Shown here: positions 51,319-63,771 of the stretch, in pieces
Numbering within the stretch: position 1 is the first letter of the stretch
How the letters are laid out: every line of letters starts with the position of its first letter
NCBI RefSeq assembly: GCF_000763885.1
Contig: NZ_JRKO01000016.1
Location: forward strand, 1 to 64,000
Length of the DNA: 64,000 bases
Source of the DNA: Paracoccus versutus
GTDB taxonomy: Bacteria > Pseudomonadota > Alphaproteobacteria > Rhodobacterales > Rhodobacteraceae
Direction of reading: 5' to 3'
Position numbers and translations under genes: made by a program
Notes under the pieces: generated by a model
Database searches by the model: none
Told to the model about the DNA's origin: nothing
What the model saw: the letters and a program-made list of their open reading frames with translations, nothing else

Positions 51319-52577
51319 AAAGACGCTTCCCTTCGATCCAGCATGTCCTGCGTGATCAGCGTGACACCCCCTTCCGAGACGCGGAACCATTTCGCGTCCT
51401 CTTCCGGGTCTTCGCCGACGACCAGCCCTTCGGGGATTCGAACGGCGCGGTCAATGACCACATTGGTCAAACGCGCGTGTCGGGCGACATTGGCGTAAGG
51501 CAGCACCACCGCGCGCTCCAGGCTGGAATAGGAATTGGTGTGGACCTGGGTGAACAGCAGCGACTCGCGGATCTCGCTGCCCGAGATGATGCAGCCGCCC
51601 GAGATCAGCGAACTGACGGCGCTGCCGCGGCGGTCGGGCTCGTCATGGATGAACTTGGCCGGCGGCACCAGTTCGGAATAGGTCCAGATCGGCCAGTCGC
51701 GGTCCCACAGGTTCAGGTCCGGGTTGAAGTCGGTCAGGTCGATATTCGCCCGCCAGAAGGCATCGACCGTGCCCACGTCGCGCCAATAGACCGGCTCGCC
51801 GTCCGAGCGCACGCAGCTGTCGGCAAAGCGATGCGCCTGCGCCTTGCCGTCCCTGACGATCTGGGGGATCAGGTCGTTGCCGAAATCATGGCTGGAATTG
51901 TCGTCCTGCATGTCGCGGATCAGCAGGTCGCGCAGGAAGTCCCAGCGAAAGACATAGATGCCCATCGAGGCCAGCGTCACCTCGGGGTCGTCCGGCGTTC
52001 CCGGCGGATCGGCGGGCTTTTCCAGGAAGCTGGTGATGACGTCGTTGCCGTCCACCGCCATGACGCCAAAGGCCGATGCCTCGGCCCGCGGCACGGTCAG
52101 GCAGCCGATGGTCACGTCCGCGCCCGCCTCGACATGATGGCGGATCATCAGCTCGTAATCCATCTTGTAGATATGGTCGCCGGCCAGGATCAGCACGTAG
52201 TCGACGCCGTAGCTGTCGATGATGTCGATGTTCTGCGCCACCGCATCGGCGGTGCCGCGATACCACATCGATTCGTCGTAACGCTGCGAGGCGGGCAGGA
52301 TGTCCAGGAACTCGTTGCGCTCGGCGCGAAAGAAGTTCCAGCCGCGCTGGACGTGGCGGATCAGGCTGTGGGCCTTGTATTGCGTGGCCAGCGCCATCTT
52401 GCGGATGCCCGAGTTCAGCGCATTCGACAGCGCGAAGTCGATGATCCGCGACTTGCCGCCGAAATAGACCGCCGGCTTCACGCGCTTGTCGGTCAGCTCG
52501 CGCAGGCGCGAGCCGCGGCCGCCGGCCAGAATGAAGGCCATGGATCTTCTGGAAAGCCTTTCCTCACGCGGTGCCAT
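51315..52577 (-). CDS. glgC: Glucose-1-phosphate adenylyltransferase
   Basis: A 420-residue ADP-glucose pyrophosphorylase, the committed step of glycogen synthesis. N-terminal [28 protein letters not shown] holds the nucleotide site and catalytic Arg and Lys. [21 protein letters not shown] and FLEKP follow. The C-terminal left-handed beta-helix has the allosteric region with [18 protein letters not shown]. It sits 43 bases after glgB and overlaps glgA. Confidence 0.96.
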   Translation of the reverse strand: MAPREERLSRRSMAFILAGGRGSRLRELTDKRVKPAVYFGGKSRIIDFALSNALNSGIRKMALATQYKAHSLIRHVQRGWNFFRAERNEFLDILPASQRYDESMWYRGTADAVAQNIDIIDSYGVDYVLILAGDHIYKMDYELMIRHHVEAGADVTIGCLTVPRAEASAFGVMAVDGNDVITSFLEKPADPPGTPDDPEVTLASMGIYVFRWDFLRDLLIRDMQDDNSSHDFGNDLIPQIVRDGKAQAHRFADSCVRSDGEPVYWRDVGTVDAFWRANIDLTDFNPDLNLWDRDWPIWTYSELVPPAKFIHDEPDRRGSAVSSLISGGCIISGSEIRESLLFTQVHTNSYSSLERAVVLPYANVARHARLTNVVIDRAVRIPEGLVVGEDPEEDAKWFRVSEGGVTLITQDMLDRREASL

Positions 52578-52620
52578 CTCTCTGCCCTCCCCCTTTTTGC
52601 CCGGCGCGCGGGTGTGGTTG

Positions 52621-54822
52621 CTATGATGTCGTCCTGTCGTCCTTGATGAAGATCAGCGTCGAAAGCGGCGGCAGCACCAGGTCCGCATGGGCGGGCTGGC
52701 CGTGGCTTTCGCCCGGCAGGGCGGTGACGCGGCCCAGGTTGCCGCGCCCGGCGCCGCCATAGACCTCGGCATCGCTGTTCAGCACCTCGCGCCACAGGCC
52801 CGGCTGCGGAAAGCCCATGCGCCAGCCGCTGCGCTCGACCGGGGTGAAGTTGCAGACCACCACCACCTCGGCATCGCCCGGACCCCCGCGCCGCACCCAG
52901 GCATAGATGGAATGGGCGGCATCATCGGCCTCGATCCACTGGAAGCCCGCGCCGTCGCAATCATGCGCGTAAAGCGCGGGCGTCGCGCGATAGATCGCGT
53001 TCAGGTCGCGCACCAGCAATTGCATGCCGTAATGCAGCGGGTTGCCGATGCAGGCCCAGTCGATCTCGGCATCGTGGTTCCATTCCGACCCTTGGGCGAA
53101 TTCCTGGCCCATGAACAGCAGCTTCTTGCCCGGATGGCCCCACATGAAGCCGTAATAGGCGCGAAGGTTGGCGAATTTCTCCCATTCGCTGCCGGGCATC
53201 TTGGCCAGCATCGAGCCCTTGCCGTGGACCACCTCGTCATGGCTGATCGGCAGGATGAAATTCTCGCTGAAGGCGTAATGCAGGCCGAAGGTCATCTGGT
53301 GGTGATGGTGCTTGCGATGGATCGGCTCGCGCTTGATGTAATCCAGCGTGTCGTTCATCCAGCCCATGTTCCACTTGAAGCCGAAGCCCAGCCCGCCTTC
53401 ATGCACCGGGCGCGAGACCCTGGGATAGCTGGTCGATTCCTCGGCCACGGTCATGATCCCCGGCTCTTCGCCATAGGTCAGGCGGTTCATCGCCTGCAGC
53501 ATGGCGATGGCTTCGTAATTCTCGCGCCCGCCGTCCTTGTTGGGGATCCATTGGCCCTCGGCGCGGGAATAGTCGCGGTAGAGCATCGAGGCCACCGCAT
53601 CCACCCGCAGCCCGTCCAGGTGATATTCCCTGAGCCAATACAAGGCATTGGCGGTCAGGTAATTCATCACCTCGGCCCGGCCGTAATTGTAGATCAGCGT
53701 GTTCCAGTCCTGGTGGAAGCCCTCGCGCGGGTCGGCATGTTCGTAAAGCGCGGTGCCGTCGAACTGCACCAGCCCGTGCGGATCGGTCGGGAAATGCCCC
53801 GGCACCCAGTCGAGGATCACCCCCAGCCCGGCCTTGTGCGCGGCGTTCACCAGGTCGCGGAACTCGTGCGGCGGGCCGAAGCGGATCGTCGGCGCGAACA
53901 GCCCGACCGGCTGATAGCCCCAGGAGCCGTCAAAGGGATATTCGCTGATCGGCAGCAGCTCGATATGGGTGAAGCCCATGTCCTTGGCGTAATCGACCAG
54001 CTCGACCGCCGCCTCGCGGTATGAGATCGGGCGGCCGCCGTCCTTCCTGCGCCAGCTGCCCAGATGCACCTCGTAGATCGAGATCGGGCGGTCGATGCGC
54101 TGCGCCTCGGCCCGCGTGCCCATCCAGCCATGGTCCGACCAGCCATAGCCCGCAATGTCGCGCACGACCGAGGCCGTGGCCGGCGGGTGCTGGGCGCCGA
54201 AGCCGACCGGATCGGCCTTTTGCGCCAACCCGCCATAGGCGCCGAGGATCTCGTATTTATAGGCGGTGCCATCGCCCAGGCCGGGCATGAAGATCTCCCA
54301 AACGCCGGTCGCGCCGCGGCGGCGCATGACATGGCGCCGCCCGTCCCAGGCGTTGAAATCCCCGATCAGCGAGACGCGGCGGGCATTGGGCGCCCAGACC
54401 GCGAAATGCGTGCCGGCCGTGCCCTGGTGTTCGATCACATGCGCCCCGAGCGCCTGCCACAGCCCATGGTGCCGCCCCTCGCCCAGCAGGTATTCGTCAA
54501 GCTCGCCCAAGACCGGGCCGAAGCGATAGGCGTCCTCGACCAGCCATTCCTCGCCGTCGCGCCGCCCGCGCAAGAGATAGGGTTCCGCGCCCGGCACCAT
54601 GCCATGGAACAGGCCGGGATAGCCCTCGACCGGGTCCAGCGGATGCGCCTTGCCGCCCGCCATGGCCGCCATCTCCTGCGCGCCGGGATCGAAGGCGGTG
54701 ACATGGCGCGTGCCGCCCCGCGGATGCGGGCCAAGGACCGCGAAGGGATCGTCGAAGCGTCCCTCGGCGATGCGGCTCAGCACCGCGGGGTCGGCGATAT
54801 CATCCGGGTCGATCTGCGCCAT
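52621..54822 (-). CDS. glgB: 1,4-alpha-glucan branching enzyme
   Basis: A 733-residue GH13 branching enzyme. It has an N-terminal GlgB-specific domain (about 15-105) and CBM48 (about 115-220). The barrel carries DWVPGHFP, nucleophile [18 protein letters not shown], acid Glu in VAEEST and [14 protein letters not shown]. It introduces alpha-1,6 branches into glycogen. It lies 21 bases after glgP and 43 before glgC. The full four-domain form indicates the long-type GlgB. Confidence 0.96.
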   Translation of the reverse strand: MAQIDPDDIADPAVLSRIAEGRFDDPFAVLGPHPRGGTRHVTAFDPGAQEMAAMAGGKAHPLDPVEGYPGLFHGMVPGAEPYLLRGRRDGEEWLVEDAYRFGPVLGELDEYLLGEGRHHGLWQALGAHVIEHQGTAGTHFAVWAPNARRVSLIGDFNAWDGRRHVMRRRGATGVWEIFMPGLGDGTAYKYEILGAYGGLAQKADPVGFGAQHPPATASVVRDIAGYGWSDHGWMGTRAEAQRIDRPISIYEVHLGSWRRKDGGRPISYREAAVELVDYAKDMGFTHIELLPISEYPFDGSWGYQPVGLFAPTIRFGPPHEFRDLVNAAHKAGLGVILDWVPGHFPTDPHGLVQFDGTALYEHADPREGFHQDWNTLIYNYGRAEVMNYLTANALYWLREYHLDGLRVDAVASMLYRDYSRAEGQWIPNKDGGRENYEAIAMLQAMNRLTYGEEPGIMTVAEESTSYPRVSRPVHEGGLGFGFKWNMGWMNDTLDYIKREPIHRKHHHHQMTFGLHYAFSENFILPISHDEVVHGKGSMLAKMPGSEWEKFANLRAYYGFMWGHPGKKLLFMGQEFAQGSEWNHDAEIDWACIGNPLHYGMQLLVRDLNAIYRATPALYAHDCDGAGFQWIEADDAAHSIYAWVRRGGPGDAEVVVVCNFTPVERSGWRMGFPQPGLWREVLNSDAEVYGGAGRGNLGRVTALPGESHGQPAHADLVLPPLSTLIFIKDDRTTS

Positions 54823-54843
54823 GGTTCCCCCTCCGCGACGGCG

Positions 54844-57240
<2,397 letters not shown>

Positions 57241-57334
57241 GGATCACCCTTCTTTCGGCACACCCGTATCCTTTCGGGTCATCCCCTTGGCTTAAGCCAT
57301 CCGTTATCGAAAGCAAGCGGTTGGGAGAAAATTC

Positions 57335-57348
57335 TGTTAGCGTTAACC
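57335..57348. promoter_or_regulatory. LacI-type operator upstream of glg operon
   Basis: TGTTAGCGTTAACC matches 12 of 14 positions of the general LacI-family palindrome TGTTAGCGCTAACA. It lies 95 bases upstream of glgP within the 233-base gap after nadC. Promoter boxes nearby are not clear enough to assign. A sugar-responsive LacI regulator encoded elsewhere is the likely binder. Confidence 0.55.
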
Positions 57349-57442
57349 GACGCGGGCAATATCGTGCCGAAACCCGGCTCGGATCGTCGGAATCGCCCGC
57401 ATTCCCGGCCCCGCACGCCAAAGGATTGCGCCAAACCGGGCG

Positions 57443-57464
57443 AGGGCCGCATGTTCTGCGGCTC
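57443..57464 (-). terminator. Hairpin after nadC
   Basis: CCGCA (57447-57451) and TGCGG (57457-57461) with flanking GAG/CTC-type pairs form a short stem about 10 bases after the nadC stop. No U-tract follows on the minus strand. It may separate nadC from the downstream glg promoter. Confidence 0.35.
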
Positions 57465-57473
57465 TTTGGCCGG

Positions 57474-58325
57474 TCAGAAATCCAGGCCCAGGTCCAGCGT
57501 GCGCGCCGAATGCGTCAGCGCGCCCACCGAGATGTAGTCGACCCCCGTCGCCGCCACCTCGGCCACGCGCGCCAGGCGCATGTTGCCCGAAGCCTCCAGC
57601 ACCACCCGGCCCTGGGCCATGGCGACGGCCTCGCGCAGCTCTGCCGTCTCCATGTTGTCCAAGAGCACGACATCGGCGCCGCCCTCCTCCAGCACCTCGG
57701 AGAGCTGGTCGAGCCGGTCCACCTCGATCTCGACCCGCATCATATGCGAGGCGCGGGCCTTGACGGCTTGCAGGACCGGCCGGATGCCGCCCGCCGCGGC
57801 GATGTGGTTGTCCTTGATCAGGATGGCGTCGGACAGGCTGAAACGATGGTTGAAGCCGCCGCCGTGCAGCACCGCCTGTTTCTCGACCAGCCGCAGGCCG
57901 GGCGTGGTCTTGCGGGTGCAGGTGATGCGCGCGCGCGTTCCCGCCGTCTCGGCCACGAAGGCCGCCGTCTGCGTGGCGATGCCCGCCAGCCGGCCGGCGA
58001 AGTTCAGCGCCACCCGCTCGGCCGAGAGGATCGAGGCCGCCTCGCCCGCGATCTCGGCCAGCGTGTCGCCGGGCTGGAAGCGGCTGCCGTCGGCATGGTG
58101 CAGCCGCCAGTCCAAGCCTGGGTCGATCAGGCGAAAGGCGATGGCCGCCAGCTGCATCCCCGAGGCCACGCCCGCCTCGCGCGCCACGATCCGCGCCCGG
58201 TAGCGGGTGCCGGCCGGGATCACCGTGCGGGTGGTGATGTCGCCATAGGTGCCCAGATCCTCGGTCAGCGCGGCCCGGACCAGCGGTTCCAGGATCATCT
58301 CGGGCAGCGGGGGCATCTCGGTCAT
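57474..58325 (-). CDS. nadC: Nicotinate-nucleotide pyrophosphorylase (quinolinate phosphoribosyltransferase)
   Basis: A 283-residue enzyme that joins quinolinate and PRPP to give nicotinate mononucleotide. Motifs: EDLGTYGDITT near the start, ERVALNFAGRLAGIAT, CTRKTTPGLRLVEKQAV, HRFSLSDAILIKDNHI and EVDRLDQL. Length is standard. It overlaps nadB by four bases and is the last gene of nadA-nadB-nadC. Confidence 0.96.
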   Translation of the reverse strand: MTEMPPLPEMILEPLVRAALTEDLGTYGDITTRTVIPAGTRYRARIVAREAGVASGMQLAAIAFRLIDPGLDWRLHHADGSRFQPGDTLAEIAGEAASILSAERVALNFAGRLAGIATQTAAFVAETAGTRARITCTRKTTPGLRLVEKQAVLHGGGFNHRFSLSDAILIKDNHIAAAGGIRPVLQAVKARASHMMRVEIEVDRLDQLSEVLEEGGADVVLLDNMETAELREAVAMAQGRVVLEASGNMRLARVAEVAATGVDYISVGALTHSARTLDLGLDF

Positions 58326-59890
58326 GTCGTCTCCGGTTCAAGCGAGGCGCGCAGGGCCAGCGCCTGCGCCAGCCGCAGGCGCGAGCGGCGCCCTTCGGGC
58401 AGGGTCTGCGGGAAATCGGTGCGGCAATGCGCGCCGCGGCTTTCCTGCCGCATCAGCGCCGCGGCGGCGATCAGCGTGGCGGTGGCGGTCATGTTCGAGA
58501 GCGCCGGGCAATCGGGCTGCGCGGCCTCGATGGCGGCGATCTCGCGCAGGCAGCGGGTCAGGCCCCCGGCGTCGCGCAGGACGCCCGCGCCCTCGGTCAT
58601 GGCGCGGCGCAGGCGGGCGACCAGCGCCGGGTCGGGCACCGGGCCGGGCGGCAGGTCGGGCAGCACGACTTCCGGCGCGTCCTGCGCCGCCGGGCCCAGC
58701 CGCGCCTCGATCGACAGCGCGCAGCGGCGGGCAAAGACCAGCGCCTCCAAAAGCCCGTTCGAGGCCAGCCGGTTCGCGCCATGCAGCCCGGTCGAACTCG
58801 CCTCGCCGCAGACCCACAGCCGGTCGAGGCTGGCCCGCCCCTCGTCATCCACCGCCACCCCGCCCATGTGGTAATGCGCCGCGGCCGCCACCGGGATCTG
58901 CTCGCGGGTGGGGTCGATCCCCGCCCGCGAGCAGGCCCCCGCGACGGCCGGGAATTCGCTCAGGATGCGGTCGCCCAGGCAGGCGCGGGTGTCCAGCACC
59001 GGCCGCAGCCCGGCCTGGCTTTGCGCATAGATCGCGCGCGCCACCACGTCGCGCGGCGCCAGCTCGGCATCGGGATGCACCGCCAGCATGAAGCGCTCGC
59101 CCAGCCGGTTCAGCAGCTGCGCCCCCTCGCCGCGCAGCGCCTCGGTGGCCAGCGGCGCCGGGTCTTCGCCGCAGTCGATGGCGGTGGGATGGAACTGCAC
59201 GAATTCCGCATCCGCGATCTCGGCCCCCGCCCGCGCCGCCATGCCGATCACCTGGCCGCGGATGCGCGGCGGGTTCGTCGTCAGCGCGTAAAGCCCGCCC
59301 GAGCCGCCGCCCGCCAGCAGCACGCCCGGCGCCCGGATCAGGACCGGCGCCGAGCCCTGCGGGCCGGACAGCGTGACCTCGACCCCCGCGACCGCGCCGC
59401 CCTCGACCCGCAAGCCGGTGGCCATGACGCCCTCCAGCACCTGCACCGAGGGCGCCTCGCGCAGGCAGGCGACCAGCGCGCGCATGATCTCGGCCCCGGC
59501 CTGGTCGCCGCGCACCCGCACGACGCGGGCAAAGCTGTGCGCCGCCTCGCGCGACAGCACATAGCCGCCGTCCGGCTTGCGGTCGAAGGGGGTGCCGAGC
59601 CGGGTCAGGTCCAGGATATGCGCCCGCGCCTCGTCCGTGACCAGCTGGGCGATGGCGGGATCGACGGTGCCGGCGCCGGCGCGCAGCGTGTCGCGGGCAT
59701 GGGCCTCGGCGCTGTCGGCCGGGTCCATGGCCGCCGCCACCCCGCCCTGCGCCCAGGCCGAGCTTGCGCCCTGCCCCAGAACCTCGGGCGAGATCATCAG
59801 CACCGGGCGCGGCGCCAGTTTCAGCGCCGCGTAAAGCGCGCCCAGACCGGCGCCGACGATGATGACGCGGCCGGTCGAGACCTCGCGCAC
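58322..59890 (-). CDS. nadB: L-aspartate oxidase (GTG start)
   Basis: A 522-residue FAD enzyme that turns aspartate into iminoaspartate for quinolinate synthesis. FAD motif VIIVGAGLGALYAALKL (about 9-25), SSAWAQGGVAAAM, EFVQFHPTAI and AAHYHMGGVAVDDEGRASL are characteristic. The C-terminal helical domain is present but somewhat short. GTG 59890 lies one base after the nadA stop; no ATG is available in a sensible place. Confidence 0.94.
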   Translation of the reverse strand: MREVSTGRVIIVGAGLGALYAALKLAPRPVLMISPEVLGQGASSAWAQGGVAAAMDPADSAEAHARDTLRAGAGTVDPAIAQLVTDEARAHILDLTRLGTPFDRKPDGGYVLSREAAHSFARVVRVRGDQAGAEIMRALVACLREAPSVQVLEGVMATGLRVEGGAVAGVEVTLSGPQGSAPVLIRAPGVLLAGGGSGGLYALTTNPPRIRGQVIGMAARAGAEIADAEFVQFHPTAIDCGEDPAPLATEALRGEGAQLLNRLGERFMLAVHPDAELAPRDVVARAIYAQSQAGLRPVLDTRACLGDRILSEFPAVAGACSRAGIDPTREQIPVAAAAHYHMGGVAVDDEGRASLDRLWVCGEASSTGLHGANRLASNGLLEALVFARRCALSIEARLGPAAQDAPEVVLPDLPPGPVPDPALVARLRRAMTEGAGVLRDAGGLTRCLREIAAIEAAQPDCPALSNMTATATLIAAAALMRQESRGAHCRTDFPQTLPEGRRSRLRLAQALALRASLEPETT

Positions 59891-59891
59891 C

Positions 59892-60944
59892 TCAGGCCGC
59901 CAGGCGCTGCGACAGGTCGATCATGCGCTGCACCGCCAGGCGGGCGCGGTCCGCGACCTTGGGATCGACCTCGACCACGCCGGTCATGGTGTGCAGCGAC
60001 CACAGCACCTTTTCCAGCGTGATCTTCTGCATGTAGGGGCACATGTTGCAGGGGCCCAGGAACTCGACCTCGGGATTGGCGTCCGAGATGTTCGAGGCCA
60101 TCGAGCATTCCGTGACCAGCATCACCTGCTTCGGCCGCTCGGTCTCGACCCAGCCCTGGATATTGGCGGTCGAGCCGGCATAGTCGGCTTCGGCCACCAC
60201 ATCGGGCGGGCATTCGGGATGGGCGATGATCTTCAGCCCCGGATTCCAGTCGCGAAAGTCGCGCAGGTCCTGTGCGGTGAACTGCTCATGCACGATGCAG
60301 GCGCCATCCCACCAGACGATGCGCTTTTGCGGCACCTTGTTGGCCACGTTCTGCGCCAACCACTTGTCGGGCGTCATGATGACGGTGTCGCTGTCCATGG
60401 CCGCGACGATCTGCGCCGCATTGGCCGAGGTGCAGCAGATGTCGGACGCCGCCTTCACCTCGGCGGTGGTGTTGACGTAGCTGACCACCGGCGCGCCGGG
60501 ATAGCGGGCGCGCATCTCGGCGATGCCCTCGGCGGTGATGCTTTCGGCAAGCGAGCAGCCGGCCGCCATGTCGGGCATCAGCACGGTCTTTTGCGGGTTC
60601 AGGATCTTCGAGGTCTCGGCCATGAAATGCACGCCGCATTGCACGATCACCTCGGCCTCGACCTTGGTCGCGGCGATGGCCAGCGCCAGGCTGTCGCCCA
60701 CCACGTCCGAGATGCCGTGATAGATCTGCGGCGTCATGTAGTTATGCGCCAGCACCACGGCGCCGCGTTCCTTCTTGAGCTTGTTGATCGCGGCGACATA
60801 GGGGGCATGGATCGCCCAGTCGGGCCAGGGCATGACGCGACCCATCCGGGCATGGATATCGGCCATGCGCTCGGCCAGCTCGAGCGAGGGCTCGAGATCG
60901 TAATGCGAGCCCAGCTCGCTGCGGATGGTCGTCAGATCGAGCAT
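59892..60944 (-). CDS. nadA: Quinolinate synthase A
   Basis: A 350-residue [4Fe-4S] enzyme that condenses iminoaspartate with dihydroxyacetone phosphate. Visible are VVLAHNYMTPQIYHGISDVVGDSL, CGVHFMAETSKILNP with the first cluster cysteine, a middle DICCTSANA, and GPCNMCPYMQKITLEK carrying the last ligand. ATG 60944 is chosen because GGGGGGA lies directly upstream; the longer frame adds an unconserved tail. First gene of the nad operon. Confidence 0.96.
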   Translation of the reverse strand: MLDLTTIRSELGSHYDLEPSLELAERMADIHARMGRVMPWPDWAIHAPYVAAINKLKKERGAVVLAHNYMTPQIYHGISDVVGDSLALAIAATKVEAEVIVQCGVHFMAETSKILNPQKTVLMPDMAAGCSLAESITAEGIAEMRARYPGAPVVSYVNTTAEVKAASDICCTSANAAQIVAAMDSDTVIMTPDKWLAQNVANKVPQKRIVWWDGACIVHEQFTAQDLRDFRDWNPGLKIIAHPECPPDVVAEADYAGSTANIQGWVETERPKQVMLVTECSMASNISDANPEVEFLGPCNMCPYMQKITLEKVLWSLHTMTGVVEVDPKVADRARLAVQRMIDLSQRLAA

Positions 60945-61154
60945 TCGGTCCCCCCACTCTGCCCGCGTCGCAGTCACCCCGGATATAATGCGCCCGGCCC
61001 CCGATACCAGAGCGCCGGGCCCGTGAGTCGCGGTTCCTAACCCATGGATGACGCTCGGGCAACGCAAATGCTACGCCGCGGCAAGGGGACAAGCGGCCTT
61101 GCCCGGCCTTGGCGTCTGGACCTCGGGCCGTCCTGCGGTAAAAAGGACGGTGAA

Positions 61155-61937
61155 GTGATCGGGTTCCAGGCCATGCAAGAGTTCCAAGACAATTCCCCTG
61201 TGCCGCCCAGCCTGCGAAACCTCCAGATCCTGGAAGTGCTGGCGCGCGAGGCCCGCCCGATGACCGCGACCGAGATCAATGCCGCCCTGGGCCTGCCCAA
61301 GCCCACCATCCACCGCCTGGTCGCCCATCTGGAGCAAGAGGGCTACCTGTCGCGCCAGCTCGACGGGCGCAGCTACCTGCCCGGCCTCAAGCTGCGGCAG
61401 ATGATGCTGGGCGTCATGCATGCCGGCCAATACGACCTGCCGCGCCACGACGTGCTGGTGCGACTGTTCGCCGCCGTGGGCGAGACCTGCTCGATCTCGA
61501 TCCCCGAAGGGGACACGCTGGTCTATGTGGACCGGGTCGAAACCACCTGGCCCTTGCGGCTGGTGATCCGGCTGGGCACCCGCATCCCGCTGCATGCCAC
61601 CGCGGCCGGCAAGGTCTGCCTGGCCTTCATGAACCCGCAGAGCGTCGAGCATTTCCTGCGCCATGCCCGGCTGCAACCGCATACGCCGAACACCTTCGCC
61701 TCGGCCGAAAGCCTGCGCGAGGAACTGGCGCGGGTGCGCGAACAGGGCCATGCCGTCGACGACCAGGAGTTCATTCCCGGCATGGTCGGCATCTCGGTCC
61801 CGGCGCTGGATGCGCGCGGCCGGGTTCTGGCCGCCGTGACCTTCCACGCGCCGGTGCAGCGCATGTCGCTGGAAACGGCAATGACGCATCTGCCGGCGCT
61901 GCAACGCGCCGCACGCGAGCTGGCGGCGCTGGCCTGA
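61155..61937 (+). CDS. IclR-family transcription regulator
   Basis: A 260-residue regulator. The winged helix covers about 18-80 (LEVLAREARPMTATEINAAL, then KPTIHRLVAHLEQEGYL). The IclR effector domain follows, with TAAGKVCLAFM and GMVGISVPALDARGRVLAAV. GTG 61155 is preferred because AAGGAC lies 7 bases before it; ATG 61173 is an alternative. It is divergent from nadA across a gap with a TATAAT (60984-60989) but no matching -35, so its target is unknown. Confidence 0.82.
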   Translation: MIGFQAMQEFQDNSPVPPSLRNLQILEVLAREARPMTATEINAALGLPKPTIHRLVAHLEQEGYLSRQLDGRSYLPGLKLRQMMLGVMHAGQYDLPRHDVLVRLFAAVGETCSISIPEGDTLVYVDRVETTWPLRLVIRLGTRIPLHATAAGKVCLAFMNPQSVEHFLRHARLQPHTPNTFASAESLREELARVREQGHAVDDQEFIPGMVGISVPALDARGRVLAAVTFHAPVQRMSLETAMTHLPALQRAARELAALA

Positions 61938-61942
61938 CCGGC

Positions 61943-62578
61943 TCAGCCCGCCCAGGTGGCGGGGATCAGACCGCGCAGCGCATTGCCGACCCACAGCCGG
62001 ACGCGCGGCAGATCCTCGGCCGGCAGCAGCTCTTCGCGGCAGGTGCCCTCGGCCAGCATCCCGGCGCGCAGCACGCCCGGCAAAAGCCCGCAGGACAGGG
62101 GCGGCGTGCGCATCCCCTGCCCGCGGTCGAAGAAGACCGTGGTGATGGTGCCGTCGCAGACCTCGCCGCACTCGTTGAGGAAGATCGCCTCCTCGATCCC
62201 CTCGGGCAGGGCGGCGCGGGCGGCGTCGTAATGCGCCCGCCGCGTGGTCTTGAGCCGCAGCCAGGGATCGTCCGAGCGCAGCCGCGTCCCGGCCAGCGCC
62301 AGCCGCCACTCCGGCCGCGACTGCGGCAATGGGCCGCGCGTCACCTCGATCCGCCCAGCCCGGTCCAGCGTCAGCCGCAGCCGCGCGGGCTGGCCCGCAG
62401 GCGCGACCAGCGCCGCGCGGGCGGCCTGCAGGTCGCAGGGCCAGCCAAGCGCCCGCGCCCCCGCCGCCAGCCGCGCCAGGTGCCCCTGGATCCGCGGGCA
62501 GTCGGCGCCGTCCCACAGCACCGTCTCGATCAGCCTCAGATCGGGGTCGTCAGATCCTGCGCGTAGCGGGCTTTCCAT
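61943..62578 (-). CDS. pabC: Aminodeoxychorismate lyase-type class IV aminotransferase
   Basis: A 211-residue fold-type IV PLP enzyme, shorter than the classic PabC (about 270). The PLP lysine is in LRLKTTRRAHYDAAR; IEEAIFLNECGEVCDGTITT and LLPGVLRAGML follow. It probably eliminates pyruvate from aminodeoxychorismate to give p-aminobenzoate for folate. ATG 62578 is backed by a strong GGGAGGAGG site inside pabB, so the two genes overlap by 43 bases in different frames. Confidence 0.87.
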   Translation of the reverse strand: MESPLRAGSDDPDLRLIETVLWDGADCPRIQGHLARLAAGARALGWPCDLQAARAALVAPAGQPARLRLTLDRAGRIEVTRGPLPQSRPEWRLALAGTRLRSDDPWLRLKTTRRAHYDAARAALPEGIEEAIFLNECGEVCDGTITTVFFDRGQGMRTPPLSCGLLPGVLRAGMLAEGTCREELLPAEDLPRVRLWVGNALRGLIPATWAG

Positions 62579-63675
62579 AGCGCCTCCTCCCATTCGCCTT
62601 CGGCGGTCGAATCCTGCACCACGCCGCCGCCGACGTTCAGCGTGACCTCGCCATCCGGCCAGACCGACAGCGTGCGGATCGCGACCGAGAAACAGGCCGC
62701 CCCGTCCGGCGCCATCCAGCCGATGGCGCCGCAATAGACGCCGCGCGGGAACGGCTCGACCTCGCGGATGATCTGCATGGCGCGGATCTTGGGCGCGCCG
62801 GTGATCGAGCCGCAGGGAAACAGCGCCCGCAACAGCGCGCCCAGGTCCGCCGGGCGCTCCAGCTGGCCCACCACGCGCGAACTCATCTGGTGGACGGTGG
62901 CAAAGCTGTCCACGGCGAAAAGCTCGGGCACCCGCACCGAACCCACGCGCGAGATGCGGGCGATGTCGTTGCGCAGCAGGTCGACGATCATCAGGTTCTC
63001 GGCCCGGTTCTTTTCCGATGCCGCCAGCCCCGCCGCCAAGGCCGCGTCGCGCGCCGGGTCGGGGTCGCGCGGCGCGGTGCCCTTCATCGGCCGCGCCTCG
63101 ATCCGGCCCTGCGCATCCAGGCGAAAGAACAGCTCGGGCGAGCGCGAGACGACGACCGGCCCCTGCCCCAGATCGGCATAGGCGCCGAAGCCGACCGGCT
63201 GGCGCGCGGCCAGCGCAGCGTAAAGCTCCAACGCCGAGCCGGAGATCAGGCGCGAGCGGAGGGGAAAGGTCAGGTTGATCTGGTAGCAATCCCCCGCCGC
63301 GATATAGTCGCGGGTGCGGGCAAAGGCCGCGGCATAATCCTGCGGCGAGATCATCGGCTCCAGCGGCGCCAACCGGGCCGCGTCGCCCGCGGGCAGCGCC
63401 GGCGCGGGCTCGGGCGCGTCATGGACGGCGAAGGCCATGAGCGGCGTGCGCCGGTCGGCCGGCATGTCGCGCGCCAGCACCGGCTCCAGCGCATAGCCCA
63501 GCTCATAGGACAGGTAGCCCGCGATCCAGGCCCCCTGCCGGCGCCGCGCCTCGAGATGGTCGAGCGCGGCAAGGGCGTCCTCGGGGCGCGTGACCACCAG
63601 CACTTCCCGCGGATCCCGGAACAGGACCGGCTTGCCGTCAGGACCGAATTCGCAAAGGATCACGCGCGCCTCCAT
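62536..63675 (-). CDS. pabB: Aminodeoxychorismate synthase component I
   Basis: A 379-residue chorismate-binding enzyme that aminates chorismate. Key blocks: GDCYQINLTFPLRSR, EARPMKGTAPR, NLMIVDLLRNDIARIS, FPCGSITGAPKIRAMQII and the C-terminal GGGVVQDSTAEGEWEEA. It is shorter than E. coli PabB, with a reduced N-terminal domain, as is common in this group. ATG 63675 has no strong ribosome site; ATG 63696 is possible. A glutaminase (PabA) is not in the window. Confidence 0.92.
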   Translation of the reverse strand: MEARVILCEFGPDGKPVLFRDPREVLVVTRPEDALAALDHLEARRRQGAWIAGYLSYELGYALEPVLARDMPADRRTPLMAFAVHDAPEPAPALPAGDAARLAPLEPMISPQDYAAAFARTRDYIAAGDCYQINLTFPLRSRLISGSALELYAALAARQPVGFGAYADLGQGPVVVSRSPELFFRLDAQGRIEARPMKGTAPRDPDPARDAALAAGLAASEKNRAENLMIVDLLRNDIARISRVGSVRVPELFAVDSFATVHQMSSRVVGQLERPADLGALLRALFPCGSITGAPKIRAMQIIREVEPFPRGVYCGAIGWMAPDGAACFSVAIRTLSVWPDGEVTLNVGGGVVQDSTAEGEWEEALWKARYAQDLTTPI

Positions 63676-63771
63676 TCTCGCGGCGCGAGGTAGCATGGCC
63701 GGGGCGGCATGAACAATGGCCGGCGCTGGACCGGCGCGACAATCGCGCGGAATGCCGGGCTCTGCCGGGGC

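Noticed and set aside
60984..60989. Perfect TATAAT in the nadA/IclR gap
   Set aside because: No acceptable -35 at 15-19 bases on either strand, so I did not annotate a promoter.
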